Shown here: piece after piece, positions 50,226-62,058 of the stretch
Layout: every line of letters begins with the position of its first letter
Numbering within the stretch: position 1 is the stretch's first letter
Source of the DNA: Flectonema sp. DT1601
Lineage: Eukaryota > Euglenozoa > Diplonemea > Diplonemida > Diplonemidae
DNA: 64,000 bases
Direction: 5' to 3'
NCBI GenBank assembly: GCA_964019425.1
Contig: OZ025788.1
Coordinates: 1,302,001 to 1,366,000, forward strand
The notes under the pieces: generated by a model
What the model was told of the DNA's origin: nothing
The model's input: the letters and a program-made list of their open reading frames with translations, nothing else
The model's database searches: none
Made by a program: the position numbers and the translations under genes

Positions 50226-50490
50226 TGGACGTAGTTGGTTGTTTCTACTCCGACTCTTTTAGTGTAATCTAACACAAGAATTGTTATTGAAAGTAGCTAT
50301 TCCTACTCCCCCGTTCCCACTGTTTCTTTTTAATAAAACTAAATTAACAATTCTAATAACGTCATTATCTTTTGTGTTTGGTATTAGTGTTAATTACAAA
50401 CAGGAAAAGATACTGACGCTGGAAGTGTTTTGATAATATGAACACACGTTGGAGTAATAATTATTTTCACAAATTAGACATCACAATCGA

Positions 50491-52832
50491 ATGGGTGGAT
50501 TTGACGACAGGAGAGGAAGCAACAGAAGAGAAAGAGACGATGATCATAACTGGTACTCCAGAGGAGGTAAGGTAGGAGGCTCAAGTAGAAGAGATGGTAA
50601 CGATGATAGAAGAGATGATCGTCCAAACCGCAACGAATTCAGCGACAAAAGCAGTCACTCAAACAGAAACGACCGCAGCGAAAGAAGTGATCGCGATGAC
50701 CGTCGCTCAGAACGTAGTGAAGCTGCTAATCACTCGGACCGTAACGACAGAAATGATCGCAGTGATCGTCAGCCTAGCAGAAATGGGCACAGCGACAGAA
50801 ATGATCGCCCCTCAGACCGCAACGGACCTAGCGACAGGAATCGCAGCGATCGCAACGGATACGGAGAAAGAAGCGACTTCCACTCAGACCGCAATGGGGA
50901 AAGAAGCGACCGCCAGGCAGACCGCAACGGGCACGGGGAAAGAAGTGACCACCGCAACGGACACGGGGAAAGAAGTGACCACCGCAACGGATACGGGGAA
51001 AGAAGCGACCGCCAAGCAGACCGCAACGGGCACGGGGAAAGAAGTGACCGCCACTCAGACCGCAACGGGTTTGGAGAAAGAAGCGACCGCCAAGCAGACC
51101 GCAAAGAATACGGGGAAAGAAGTGACCGTCACTCTGACCGCAATGGATACGGAGAGAGAAAAAGCCATTCGGACCGCAACGGTAGAAGTGATGACAGAAG
51201 TGGAAGAGAGAACTCCAGAGGTCCTTCTGATCGCAAGGATGGAAGGTCTGACGATCGTGGCCGTGGCCGTCCTGAACGTCGCGAAGACGAGGATGTCCAA
51301 GATCGCCCAGAAAATGATGACCCGTCATACGTCCATCACATGGACTGTAATCAAGAAAGACAAAGGTTACAGAGGAATATGAATTACAAGAGACCTAAGA
51401 ACCCAAAGCTTATGGTAGATCCGTCATCACTTATGAAACACGAGGTGCCTGAATTCCGTGACATGAAACTACCGCGGTACCTGTTGGAAGGAATCGAAGC
51501 GACGGGATATGAGAAGCCAACCCCAATCCAGTCTATCAGTATTCCTCTCGGGATTCAAGGAATGGATTTGTTGACTGTCGCACAGACGGGTTCTGGTAAG
51601 ACACTTTGTTTCTTAGTAACAATGGGCCATCGTATTAGTGAGGAAGGAAAAGATGGTGACTGCGACATGCGAAACGGAAAGCCAATGAGCCCGGCTGGAA
51701 TAGTAATCACTCCAACTAGAGAGCTTGCTCTTCAGATTATGGCTCACTCCATTACTGTCTTAGATAGTACGTATCTTCGTATTTGTGGTGCTTATGGTGG
51801 TGTGAAGCAAACCAACCAAAACATGGAGTTGGAGAAGCAGTGCCGTAACCGCAAACTTCCAAGTGGTGCAGACATTGTTGTCGGATGCCCTGGCAGGTTA
51901 TCAGACTTGTCAAGTAGTGGTAGAATCTCACTCAGAGAGATATCTTTCTTAGTTCTCGATGAAGCTGATCGTCTTCTAGACATGGGATTCCAGAGAGAGA
52001 TGGATTCTATTGTTCTCGATTCTGGAATGCCGAAGGACAGACAAACTCTTTTCTATTCCGCAACCTTTGACAGACGTGAAGTTGAATTTGCATCTGGCTA
52101 CCTGAAGCGCGATTACGTTGTTGTTCAGCAGGGAGTTGATAGAACATTTCCTGAAGCGATGAGTGTCAATATCCAAAAGGTGGATGGAAACAGCAACAGT
52201 ATTGGTTTCGATGAGGTTCGTGAAATCCAACGAAAGAGTGAAGGTCAGGTTTTAGTATTCGTCCCAACAAAGTTAACAGCAACTACTTGGGGAACTAAAT
52301 TTGGTAAAGATGCTTGTGTCCTTCACGGTGACATGAGTCAACAGGCGCGTGAACACTCTCTCGAAAACTTCCGCGACGGTAAAAAGAAAGTTCTCGTCGC
52401 GACTGACGTGGCTCAACGTGGTCTCGATGTCCCTGATGTAACTGACGTAGTTTCTCTCTACTGTCCTTTCAACGAAGACGATTTACTTCACCGTGCTGGT
52501 CGTACCGCAAGATCAGGAAGAAGAGGAAACTTCCACTTACTTCTTGATGGACGTCCTTCAGCTTCTCTTCCTTCGATTATCAATTTGATGAAAGAAAATA
52601 ATGTTGATGTGTGTTATTAATTAATCTTTTTATAAATAAATCATTCGATACTAACAACAGAAATAATAAACACCAACAGGTACCTCCATGGGTTTCAAAG
52701 ATTGTAGCAATGTGTCCTAGAGGGGGAAGCAGAACCAGATCTCGATCACGCTCAGTAGGTGGTAAGGGAAGGAATGGAAGTCGCGGACCATCACCAAGAA
52801 TGGGATCACGTGGACCTTCTGGAAGGTACTAA
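50491..52832 (+). CDS. DEAD-box RNA helicase with RS/RN-rich N-terminus, 2 exons
   Basis: Exons 50491-52608 and 52680-52832 give 756 residues. The 71-nt phase-0 intron runs GTGTGT to CAACAG and contains a TACTAAC branch site. Residues 1-275 are low-complexity Arg/Asp/Ser/Asn repeats, probably disordered and RNA-binding. The helicase core begins near 305 with the Q-motif YEKPTPIQ, then motif I AQTGSGKT (364-371), Ia PTRELALQ, Ib GCPGRL, II DEAD (490-493), III SAT, V RGLD and VI HRAGRTAR (667-674). Exon 2 adds VPPWVSKIV, the usual helix after the core, then an RS/RG-rich tail. ATP-driven RNA unwinding is expected. The subfamily (DDX3/DDX5-like or other) cannot be fixed by eye. Without splicing the protein ends three codons after the donor. 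Confidence 0.93.
50860..51180 (+). repeat. Coding minisatellite in the helicase N-terminus
   Basis: Tandem units of about 36-60 bases encode GYGERSDRQADRN / GHGERSDRHSDRN variants, roughly eight units. Neighbouring units are nearly identical in DNA, implying recent slippage or unequal exchange. Confidence 0.8.
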
Positions 52833-53477
52833 GACTTGTTTACAGTAACAGAAACGTTTTCTTAGTGAATTACAAATAAACAGTATTTAGGGAGCCTACC
52901 TCCCCTCAGCTCAGGTGGTTCTTCCTCATTAGAAAGACACCAATGCCTTGATTTTTCAGTTTTCTTTTTTTTTTTTCCCGCCGTTCTTCTTTTCTCGTAC
53001 AACGTTCGTGTTCTTATTGGTATTATTCATTTAGGTTGTGTGCAAAAAAAAGGAATAAAACGAAAGGCTTTTCCTAAATGCATATTGTCTATTGTTATGC
53101 TATCTTAAATGCACAATGAAAAAAACACCCAATGACGAATAAAAAAAAATGAGAAAGAAAAAATAAATAAATTTAATGACTTGCAGACTAATCACTACAT
53201 AGTTGAGGATTGCCTCATGCTGCAAATGTGACCATGAAAATACTTACAAACGATTTGGAGAATTCATAAACAAGAAAAGTTTAAATATCCAGCAATGTGT
53301 TATTTATATTTATATTTCATATTCTTCTCTTACAGTTTTCTGTAATATATCCTGCTTGTAATTGTTTCTGTAGTGTTCTACTATTAAGTGAGTTATTTCT
53401 GGCTTTATATTCTTATCTTCTTCTTCCTCAGATAAGTTTTCTTGTATCACATCAACACAAAAAAGTAATCATATCAG
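52833..53477. other. Intergenic gap upstream of EF3 copy 2
   Basis: 645 bases with no gene. AATAAA-like signals near 52875 probably serve the helicase. A pyrimidine-rich stretch ends in CCTCAG at 53431, where homology with the other EF3 units begins. Confidence 0.6.
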
Positions 53478-56400
53478 ATGGCTCCACAAATTGCTGAGGA
53501 AGCTACCAAGCTCTTCAACGCGCTCGAGGCCTCGTGCAAGGCCGACGACGCGAAGAAGTTGGCGGCGTTCTTGACCAACGCTGAGGGACAGCTCCTCGTT
53601 GAGGGAGGGTTCTTCGAGATGTTGGAGGACGCGGCAAACGCGGGAAAGAAGAAGGAGAACAGAAGACAGGCGTCGTGCATGGCGTTCGGAGCGATCAGCG
53701 AGGACGACGAATCGAAGTTGGAGGGACACACGATGAAGTTGTTCCCAACGATCGTGCAGTTGGTCGGAGACAAGACCCGCGCGGTTGCCAAGGCTGCCCA
53801 GGACGCGACGATCGCGTTCACCAAGAGATGCGCGAAGTGCCCAGCGTCAGCAAACGGAACGATGTCGGTGATGTTCGAGTGCTTGGAGTCGACGAAGTTC
53901 CAGGTGAAGATCGCTGCGTTGGAGTCTTTGACCACGTTCGCGAAGGGATGCCCAAAGGCCGTGGCGAACTGCATGCCTGAGCTGATCCCTGTTGTGTGCG
54001 ACTTGCTTCACGACACCAAGATCGCTGTTGCGGACGAGGCGGAGGTGGCCCTGAAGGCGATCGCCGAGGTTGCGAGCAACAAGGATATCGAGGAGTTCAT
54101 CCCGCTTCTGGTGAAGGCGCTGATGGAGCCAAGCAACGTTCCGGACTGCGTGTTCCAGTTGTCGTGCACGAAGTTCGTGGCGACAGTCGAGCGTCCGGAG
54201 TTGGCGTTGGTGACCCCTCTTCTGGTCCGTGGATTCCGTGAGTCGGAGACGAAGATCATCAGACAGTGTGCGAAGATCACTGACAACTTGTCGAAGTTGG
54301 TGGAGGTGCCAACGGAGGCTGAGCCACTTCTGCCAAAGCTGACTCCGGCGTTGGAGGAGGCGGCGGCGCACACCGGAGACCCAGAGTGCAGACAGGTGTG
54401 TGGAAAGGTTGTCGGACAGCTTGGAAAGTTGAAGGCGGCTGTTGAGCTTGAGAAGAAGAACTGGGTGGACGCTGCCCAGATGATCAAGATGCTGTCGGAG
54501 AGCAAGGAGGTGAAGTGCGCTGACGCGGTTGCCCTGCAGTACGCCGGAGAGCAGCTGTCATCTCTGTTCTTGATGAAGGACTTGGAGGTAGCGGACTGGG
54601 TGAAGGTTTGCAGAACCGTTACGACCAAGGCTGAGGACGTGGCGAAGAAGCTGTTCGCTCACTGCGAGGACGCGATGAGGGGGATCGTGGAGGAAGAGGC
54701 GGAGGACGCAGCGGAGTTGTGCAACTGCAAGTTCACCCTGGCGTACGGTTCAAAGATCTTGTTGAAGAACACGCAGCTGACCCTTCTGAAGGGAGTGAAG
54801 TACGGACTGCTCGGAGGAAACGAGTGCGGTAAGACTTCGTTGTTGAAGGCGATTGCGAACGACCAAGTTGAGGGATTCCCGCCATCGACTGAGGTGAGAA
54901 CGGTGTTCGTGGAGGCAGACATCCTCGGAGAGCTGAGTCACTTGAGCTGTTTGGACTACATCTTCGAAGATTCCCGTATCCAGGCTGCCGGAATCTCGCG
55001 TGAGGGAGTGCAGGATGCGATGTCGAAGGTCGGATTCGCAGGAGCGAACGAACAGCAGGGAGGAAAGGCGGCGAGAATCATGGACCCTGTGAGCTCGTTG
55101 TCCGGAGGTTGGAGAATGAAGCTCGCGTTGGCACGTGCTATGCTTCAAAAGGCGGACATCCTTCTGATGGATGACCCAACCAACCACTTGGACGTGAAGA
55201 ACGTTGCCTGGGTGGAGGACTACATCTGCAGCTTGAGCGACGTGACTTGCCTGATCGTTTCCCAGAACGCTCCGTTCTTGGAGAAGTGCTGCACCCGTAT
55301 CGTGCACATCGACAGTCTTCGTCTGCACAACTTCAAGGGAAGCATTGCGGCTTTCGTGGAGGCGAACCCGGAGGCGAAGTCGTACTTCGAGCTGAAGTCG
55401 TCGAGGGGACTGAAGTTCTCGTTCCCAGAGCCTGGTTTCTTGGAGGGAGTGAACTCGAGAGGTAAGGTTCTGATCAAGATGGACAAGGTGGACTTCACTT
55501 ACCCAGGAAACCCAAGGCCTACTGTGGTGGACCTGACGGTTCGTGTGTCGATGGCTTCCCGTGTGGCTTGCCTGGGACCAAACGGAGCCGGAAAGTCGAC
55601 GATGATCAAGCTGTTGACCGGAGAGTTGGAACCGGCGACCGGAACCCAGTGGAAGCATCCTAACGCGAAGCTCGCGTACGTTGCGCAGCACGCTTTCCAT
55701 CACATTGAGAACCACTTGAAGAAGACCCCTGCGGAGTACATCTTGTGGAGATACGAATACGGTATCGACAAGGAGTCTCTCGAGAAGGTGACGATGGTTT
55801 TGTCGAAGGAGGAGGAGGCGAAGCTGAAGGAGATTCGTACCTGGGAGTACACGGACGAGGAGGGTCTGAAGAGAGGAAAGTTCGTGATCGAGAAGCTGTC
55901 TGGTATCAGAAAGCAGGTGAAGACGACCTACCACTACGAGGTGAAGTTCGCGGGAGCGGCGGGAGCGACCGGATTCATCCCAGAGGACAAGCTTGCGGAG
56001 CACGGTTGGGGAAAGCACGTGAAGCAGGTTGCCGAGAAGATCCTCGCCGAGCAGGGACGATTCAAGAGACCATTGACCCAGTCGAACGTGGAGAAGCTGT
56101 TGGAAGACGTTGGTCTTGAGAAGGAGTACGCGTCTCACTCGCAGATGAACGCGCTTTCCGGAGGACAGAAGGTGAAGGTTGTGTTGGGAGCTGCTATGTG
56201 GGACCAGCCTCACATTGTCATCCTCGACGAGCCTACCAACTACCTTGACAGAGAGTCACTTGCCGCGCTCGCCGGTGCGATCGAAGAGTTCAAGGGAGGA
56301 GTCGTCATCATCACTCACAACGACCAGTTCTCGAAGCACTTGTGTCCAGAGACCTGGTTGGTTGAGAAGGGTGACGACGGTATCGGTCACCTCGACTGCA

Positions 56401-56887
56401 AGGGAGACGCAGACTGGATGGAGGCCGTGATGAAGGAGAAGACCGGAGCCGTCGTCATGGAGGAGATGGTTGATGCCCTTGGTAACGTTTCGAAGGTATG
56501 TTGTTGTTGTTGTTGTTGTTGTTTTTGTTTTCGTTTTTTTTTAGTTTTTGTTTTGGATATTGTTTGTTTTGTTCTGTTTGTGATTCGTGTGCGAAAGCAA
56601 TTGCGGCTCTCCCATCGGCTCAACACTTGATGAAGAGTTTTCTTTTATGTTGTGTCCTATTTTTGTTTGTTTTCTAAGGATTTGTGAAATGTTTTGTAAT
56701 TTCTTACTATTGCGACGGTGACAATATCCAAACTGTGAATATGAACGAATTGAAATAATGAACATCAATACAGGTCAAGGCCCCAAAGAAGGAGTTGAGC
56801 AGAAAGGAGAGAAAGCAGCGTGAGGCCGCCAAGAAGAGAGCTCTCGCCAACGGTGAGTCATGGTCATCTGATGAGGATGATATGTAA
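53426..56887 (+). repeat. EF3 repeat unit, copy 2
   Basis: Same unit as 42235-45690. It differs mainly by silent changes and a longer GTT repeat at the start of the intron. Confidence 0.9.
53478..56887 (+). CDS. TEF3: Translation elongation factor 3, copy 2
   Basis: Exons 53478-56495 and 56774-56887 give 1043 residues that appear identical to copy 1. The phase-0 intron is 278 nt, the longest of the three because of extra GTT units after the GTATGT donor. All domain and motif positions are as in copy 1, including the NBD1 Asp566 and the Gln in place of the switch His. Nucleotide differences from copy 1 in the coding region are few and silent as far as I could see. The 3' flank is unrelated to that of copies 1 and 3 and carries its own AATAAA about 30 bases after the stop, so the copies are likely separately transcribed and distinguishable by 3' UTR. 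Confidence 0.96.
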
Positions 56888-58651
56888 AGAGTATGAAGTG
56901 TTGTTATAATAAAGCTCTATTGACACATATGTTTGCGTTTTCTCTCAGCACGTCAGTTTCAGTAATTTTCTCTTTGATGTGATTATATTCAGACTCTATT
57001 TTATTTTATTTTATTTTTATTACGTTTCAACTCTTCTTTTTTGACATAAAATAATAAACAAAAAAAAAAAAATTATTTCGAAAAGAAAAACATTTTAAGC
57101 AGGTTGTCATTGAAACTTATGGTAGCCTGCTGTTTTTTTTCTTAAATAAGAAAAAAATAATTTTAAAAAAAAAAAAATAAAAAAAAATAATCCGCCATAT
57201 CTATGTTAGTTGCTTTTTTATTTGATTGCTTGACTAATTGTCGAGTAAGAAAACCGTAATATGCGAAATGAATCGTTTTCGTTTATGATTTTTTTTTCCC
57301 CCGTTATAAAGTACGCTCTGTTCCCGTTAGTAGTCCTAAGATGATACCATATCTATTTTAAGACTCGGTAGAACTTCTCCAGAGTACCAAATTCAGTCAC
57401 CACACCCCAGAAAATTTCTTTCTCTCCTCTTAATCACTCTCTTCACTTTTTTTTATCATTTATTTTTTATCTTTCTATATGACCTGTTTTTATATTGCGC
57501 GGTGGTAGTTTTTGTCATATTATTTTACTACTTAGGATGATAATCACAGCATGAATATCAGTTTGAGACTTTGAGTAGTAAAAGTACTTCAGACTAACGT
57601 AGTCACATTATTAATAATCGGGAGTAGTAATAAAAAGAAGCGATCACAGGAGCTTGATCTTTATTTTAATTACAGTTTTTGCATCCCAACATTACATTCC
57701 TTTTACAGATGTTTAGTTCATTAGCTGCTCTCTTCAATGAGAAATGCTGAGATCAAACTACGTCATCAATCATCTTTACTAAAAAGGAACTGCATAAAGT
57801 ACAGGTTAACTTTTAATGAATTATTTTAACCTTAAATGGCCTGGAATGCCCTGCTTACCAGCACCCTGAAGATATCCACTTAATCTGCACTCTACGAGTT
57901 GAATGTAGAACTGTATTTGTATGCAGTCAGGACTGACATAGTTTCCAACATGAATCTCCATGTTCTGAATATATTCCGTCCTCATCCTCAGGATATATTT
58001 ACTAATTCCATTACGTATTCCACCGCTGGGTTCGTTGATCCTTAACCCTACGGAAGCTTTCTCTGGATAACAACCGTGCTCTCATCGGCTGACAGACTCT
58101 AGCTTGGCACTACTAGTGCACAGAATGCGTTACATGTTGATGAGATATCGTCTCTGTCAGAGTTAGCGGCAGAATGTTTTAATATCGAGTCCTATCAGAA
58201 TGTGTAGTCACAAAATATTTTCCTTAAAAACTATACTTCTGGAGATTGCGGAGTACTTAACGAAACAGATTATCGCAGATATGATCGAACACTTTATATA
58301 ATAGGGCAAATCGTTTGACAAAGCGATTAAGCTCGCAGAAATCGAAACACAAAGGAAGGCTAAAAATGAGAGGAATAGAAAAGGGAAGTTCTGGAAGTTG
58401 GAATCCGCATAATAACTTTGAAGAGTAGAAGCTATAGGTGTTTCAGGATTAATTCATTCTTATTATTTTCATTCCTAAAAGGCACACAATACAATCATTG
58501 AGTTCATCGACAGCGTAAGTTACAAACACACTTCCTCTTCTGTGATATTTAATTATGAACATGACGTGAATGTAATCTGTAAACTTCAATTCTTTCTCCT
58601 CTCAGATAAGTTTTCTTGTATCACATCAACACAAAAAAGTAATCATATCAG
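56888..58651. other. Intergenic region between EF3 copies 2 and 3
   Basis: 1.76 kb. The first 700 bases are typical homopolymer-rich spacer. From about 57600 to 58450 the composition is more balanced and nearly free of homopolymers, with coding-like stretches on both strands, none recognisable. Homology to the EF3 unit begins at 58597. Confidence 0.55.
57821..58081 (-). other. Unassigned open frame, possible relic
   Basis: 86 codons without a stop on the minus strand, ending in TAA at 57821-57823, with mixed composition (for example NMEIHVGNYVSPDCIQIQFY). No ATG near its upstream end and no family recognised. The exactly aligned plus frame also looks protein-like in places, so strand and reality are both uncertain. 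Confidence 0.2.
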
Positions 58652-61600
58652 ATGGCTCCACAAATTGCTGAGGAAGCTACCAAGCTCTTCAACGCGCTCG
58701 AGGCCTCATGCAAGGCCGACGACGCGAAGAAGTTGGCGGCGTTCTTGACCAACGCTGAGGGACAGCTCCTCGTTGAGGGAGGGTTCTTCGAGATGTTGGA
58801 GGACGCGGCAAACGCGGGAAAGAAGAAGGAGAACAGAAGACAGGCGTCGTGCATGGCGTTCGGAGCGATCAGCGAGGACGACGAATCGAAGTTGGAGGGA
58901 CACACGATGAAGTTGTTCCCAACGATCGTGCAATTGGTCGGAGACAAGACCCGCGCGGTTGCCAAGGCTGCCCAGGACGCGACGATCGCGTTCACCAAGA
59001 GATGCGCGAAGTGCCCAGCGTCAGCAAACGGAACGATGTCGGTGATGTTCGAGTGCTTGGAGTCGACGAAGTTCCAGGTGAAGATCGCTGCGTTGGAGTC
59101 TTTGACCACGTTCGCGAAGGGATGCCCAAAGGCCGTGGCGAACTGCATGCCTGAGCTGATCCCTGTGGTGTGCGACTTGCTTCACGACACCAAGATCGCT
59201 GTTGCGGACGAGGCGGAGGTGGCCCTGAAGGCGATCGCCGAGGTTGCGAGCAACAAGGATATCGAGGAGTTCATCCCGCTTCTGGTGAAGGCGTTGATGG
59301 AGCCAAGCAACGTTCCGGACTGCGTGTTCCAGTTGTCGTGCACGAAGTTCGTGGCAACAGTCGAGCGTCCGGAGTTGGCGTTGGTGACTCCTCTTCTGGT
59401 CCGTGGATTCCGTGAGTCGGAGACGAAGATCATCAGACAGTGTGCGAAGATCACTGACAACTTGTCGAAGTTGGTGGAAGTGCCAACAGAGGCTGAACCA
59501 CTTCTGCCAAAGCTGACTCCGGCGTTGGAGGAGGCGGCGGCGCACACCGGAGACCCAGAGTGCAGACAGGTGTGTGGAAAGGTTGTCGGACAGCTTGGAA
59601 AGTTGAAGGCGGCGGTTGAGCTTGAGAAGAAGAACTGGGTGGACGCTGCCCAGATGATCAAGATGCTGTCGGAGAGCAAGGAGGTGAAGTGCGCTGACGC
59701 GGTTGCCCTGCAGTACGCCGGAGAGCAGCTGTCATCTCTGTTCTTGATGAAGGACTTGGAGGTAGCGGACTGGGTGAAGGTTTGCAGAACCGTTACGACC
59801 AAGGCTGAGGACGTGGCGAAGAAGTTGTTCGCTCACTGCGAGGACGCGATGAGGGGGATCGTGGAGGAGGAGGCGGAGGACGCAGCGGAGTTGTGCAACT
59901 GCAAGTTCACCCTGGCGTACGGTTCAAAGATCTTGTTGAAGAACACGCAGCTGACCCTTCTGAAGGGAGTGAAGTACGGACTGCTCGGAGGAAACGAGTG
60001 CGGTAAGACTTCGTTGTTGAAGGCGATTGCGAACGACCAAGTTGAGGGATTCCCGCCATCGACTGAGGTGAGAACGGTGTTCGTGGAGGCAGACATCCTC
60101 GGAGAGCTGAGTCACTTGAGCTGTTTGGACTACATCTTCGAAGATTCCCGTATCCAGGCTGCCGGAATCTCGCGTGAGGGAGTGCAGGATGCGATGTCGA
60201 AGGTCGGATTCGCAGGAGCGAACGAACAGCAGGGAGGAAAGGCGGCGAGAATCATGGACCCTGTGAGCTCGTTGTCCGGAGGTTGGAGAATGAAGCTCGC
60301 GTTGGCACGTGCTATGCTTCAAAAGGCGGACATCCTTCTGATGGATGACCCAACCAACCACTTGGACGTGAAGAACGTTGCCTGGGTGGAGGACTACATC
60401 TGCAGCTTGAGCGACGTGACGTGCCTGATCGTTTCCCAGAACGCTCCGTTCTTGGAGAAGTGCTGCACCCGTATCGTGCACATCGACAGTCTTCGTCTGC
60501 ACAACTTCAAGGGAAGCATTGCGGCTTTCGTGGAGGCGAACCCGGAGGCGAAGTCGTACTTCGAGCTGAAGTCGTCGAGGGGACTGAAGTTCTCGTTCCC
60601 AGAGCCTGGTTTCTTGGAGGGAGTGAACTCGAGAGGTAAGGTTCTGATCAAGATGGACAAGGTGGACTTCACTTACCCAGGAAACCCAAGGCCTACTGTG
60701 GTGGACCTGACGGTTCGTGTGTCGATGGCTTCCCGTGTGGCTTGCCTGGGACCAAACGGAGCCGGAAAGTCGACGATGATCAAGCTGTTGACCGGAGAGT
60801 TGGAACCGGCGACCGGAACCCAGTGGAAGCATCCTAACGCGAAGCTCGCGTACGTTGCGCAGCACGCTTTCCATCACATTGAGAACCACTTGAAGAAGAC
60901 CCCTGCGGAGTACATCTTGTGGAGATACGAATACGGTATCGACAAGGAGTCTCTCGAGAAGGTGACGATGGTTTTGTCGAAGGAGGAGGAGGCGAAGCTG
61001 AAGGAGATTCGTACCTGGGAGTACACGGACGAGGAGGGTCTGAAGAGAGGAAAGTTCGTGATCGAGAAGCTGTCTGGTATCAGAAAGCAGGTGAAGACGA
61101 CCTACCACTACGAGGTGAAGTTCGCGGGAGCGGCGGGAGCGACCGGATTCATCCCAGAGGACAAGCTTGCGGAGCACGGTTGGGGAAAGCACGTGAAGCA
61201 GGTTGCCGAGAAGATCCTCGCCGAGCAGGGACGATTCAAGAGACCATTGACCCAGTCGAACGTGGAGAAGCTGTTGGAAGACGTCGGTCTTGAGAAGGAG
61301 TACGCGTCTCACTCGCAGATGAACGCGCTTTCCGGAGGACAGAAGGTGAAGGTTGTGTTGGGAGCTGCTATGTGGGACCAGCCTCACATTGTCATCCTCG
61401 ACGAGCCTACCAACTACCTTGACAGAGAGTCACTTGCCGCGCTCGCCGGTGCGATCGAAGAGTTCAAGGGAGGAGTCGTCATCATCACTCACAACGACCA
61501 GTTCTCGAAGCACTTGTGTCCAGAGACCTGGTTGGTTGAGAAGGGTGACGACGGTATCGGTCACCTCGACTGCAAGGGAGACGCAGACTGGATGGAGGCC

Positions 61601-62058
61601 GTGATGAAGGAGAAGACCGGAGCCGTCGTCATGGAGGAGATGGTTGATGCCCTTGGTAACGTTTCGAAGGTATGTTGTTGTTGTTGTTTTTGTTTTCGTT
61701 TTTTTTTAGTTTTTGTTTTGGATATTGTTTGTTTTGTTCTGATTGTGATTCGTGTGCGAAAGCAATTGCGGCTCTCCCATCGGCTCAACACTTGATGAAG
61801 AGTTTTCTTTTATGTTGTGTCCCTTTTTTTTTTTTGTTTGTTTTTTAAAGATTTGTGAAATGTTTTGTAATTTCTTACTATTGCGACGGTGACAATATCC
61901 AAACTGTGAATATGAACGAATTGAAATAATGAACATCAATACAGGTCAAGGCCCCAAAGAAGGAGTTGAGCAGAAAGGAGAGAAAGCAGCGAGAGGCCGC
62001 CAAGAAGAGAGCTCTCGCCAACGGTGAGTCATGGTCATCTGATGAGGATGATATGTAA
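58597..62058 (+). repeat. EF3 repeat unit, copy 3
   Basis: Same unit as 42235-45690, with silent changes scattered in exon 1 and small T-run differences in the intron. Confidence 0.9.
58652..62058 (+). CDS. TEF3: Translation elongation factor 3, copy 3
   Basis: Exons 58652-61669 and 61945-62058 give 1043 residues that appear identical to copies 1 and 2. The phase-0 intron is 275 nt. This copy has somewhat more silent differences from copy 1 than copy 2 does in the 59.3-59.5 kb stretch and in exon 2 (one Arg codon). Domains and degenerate NBD1 residues are as in copy 1. A further acceptor at 62582 opens a short acidic in-phase exon (62583-62636) that could act as an alternative last exon for this copy only. 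Confidence 0.95.

Noticed and set aside
57836-58313. Plus-strand frame that reads well if TAA and TAG coded an amino acid
   Set aside because: TAA, TAG and TGA all end trusted genes in this window, so no recoding is supported; stop density is not lower than chance.
42235-62058. EF3 repeats as a transposon or LTR pair
   Set aside because: No terminal repeats, target-site duplication or transposition gene; the units are intact host genes with introns.
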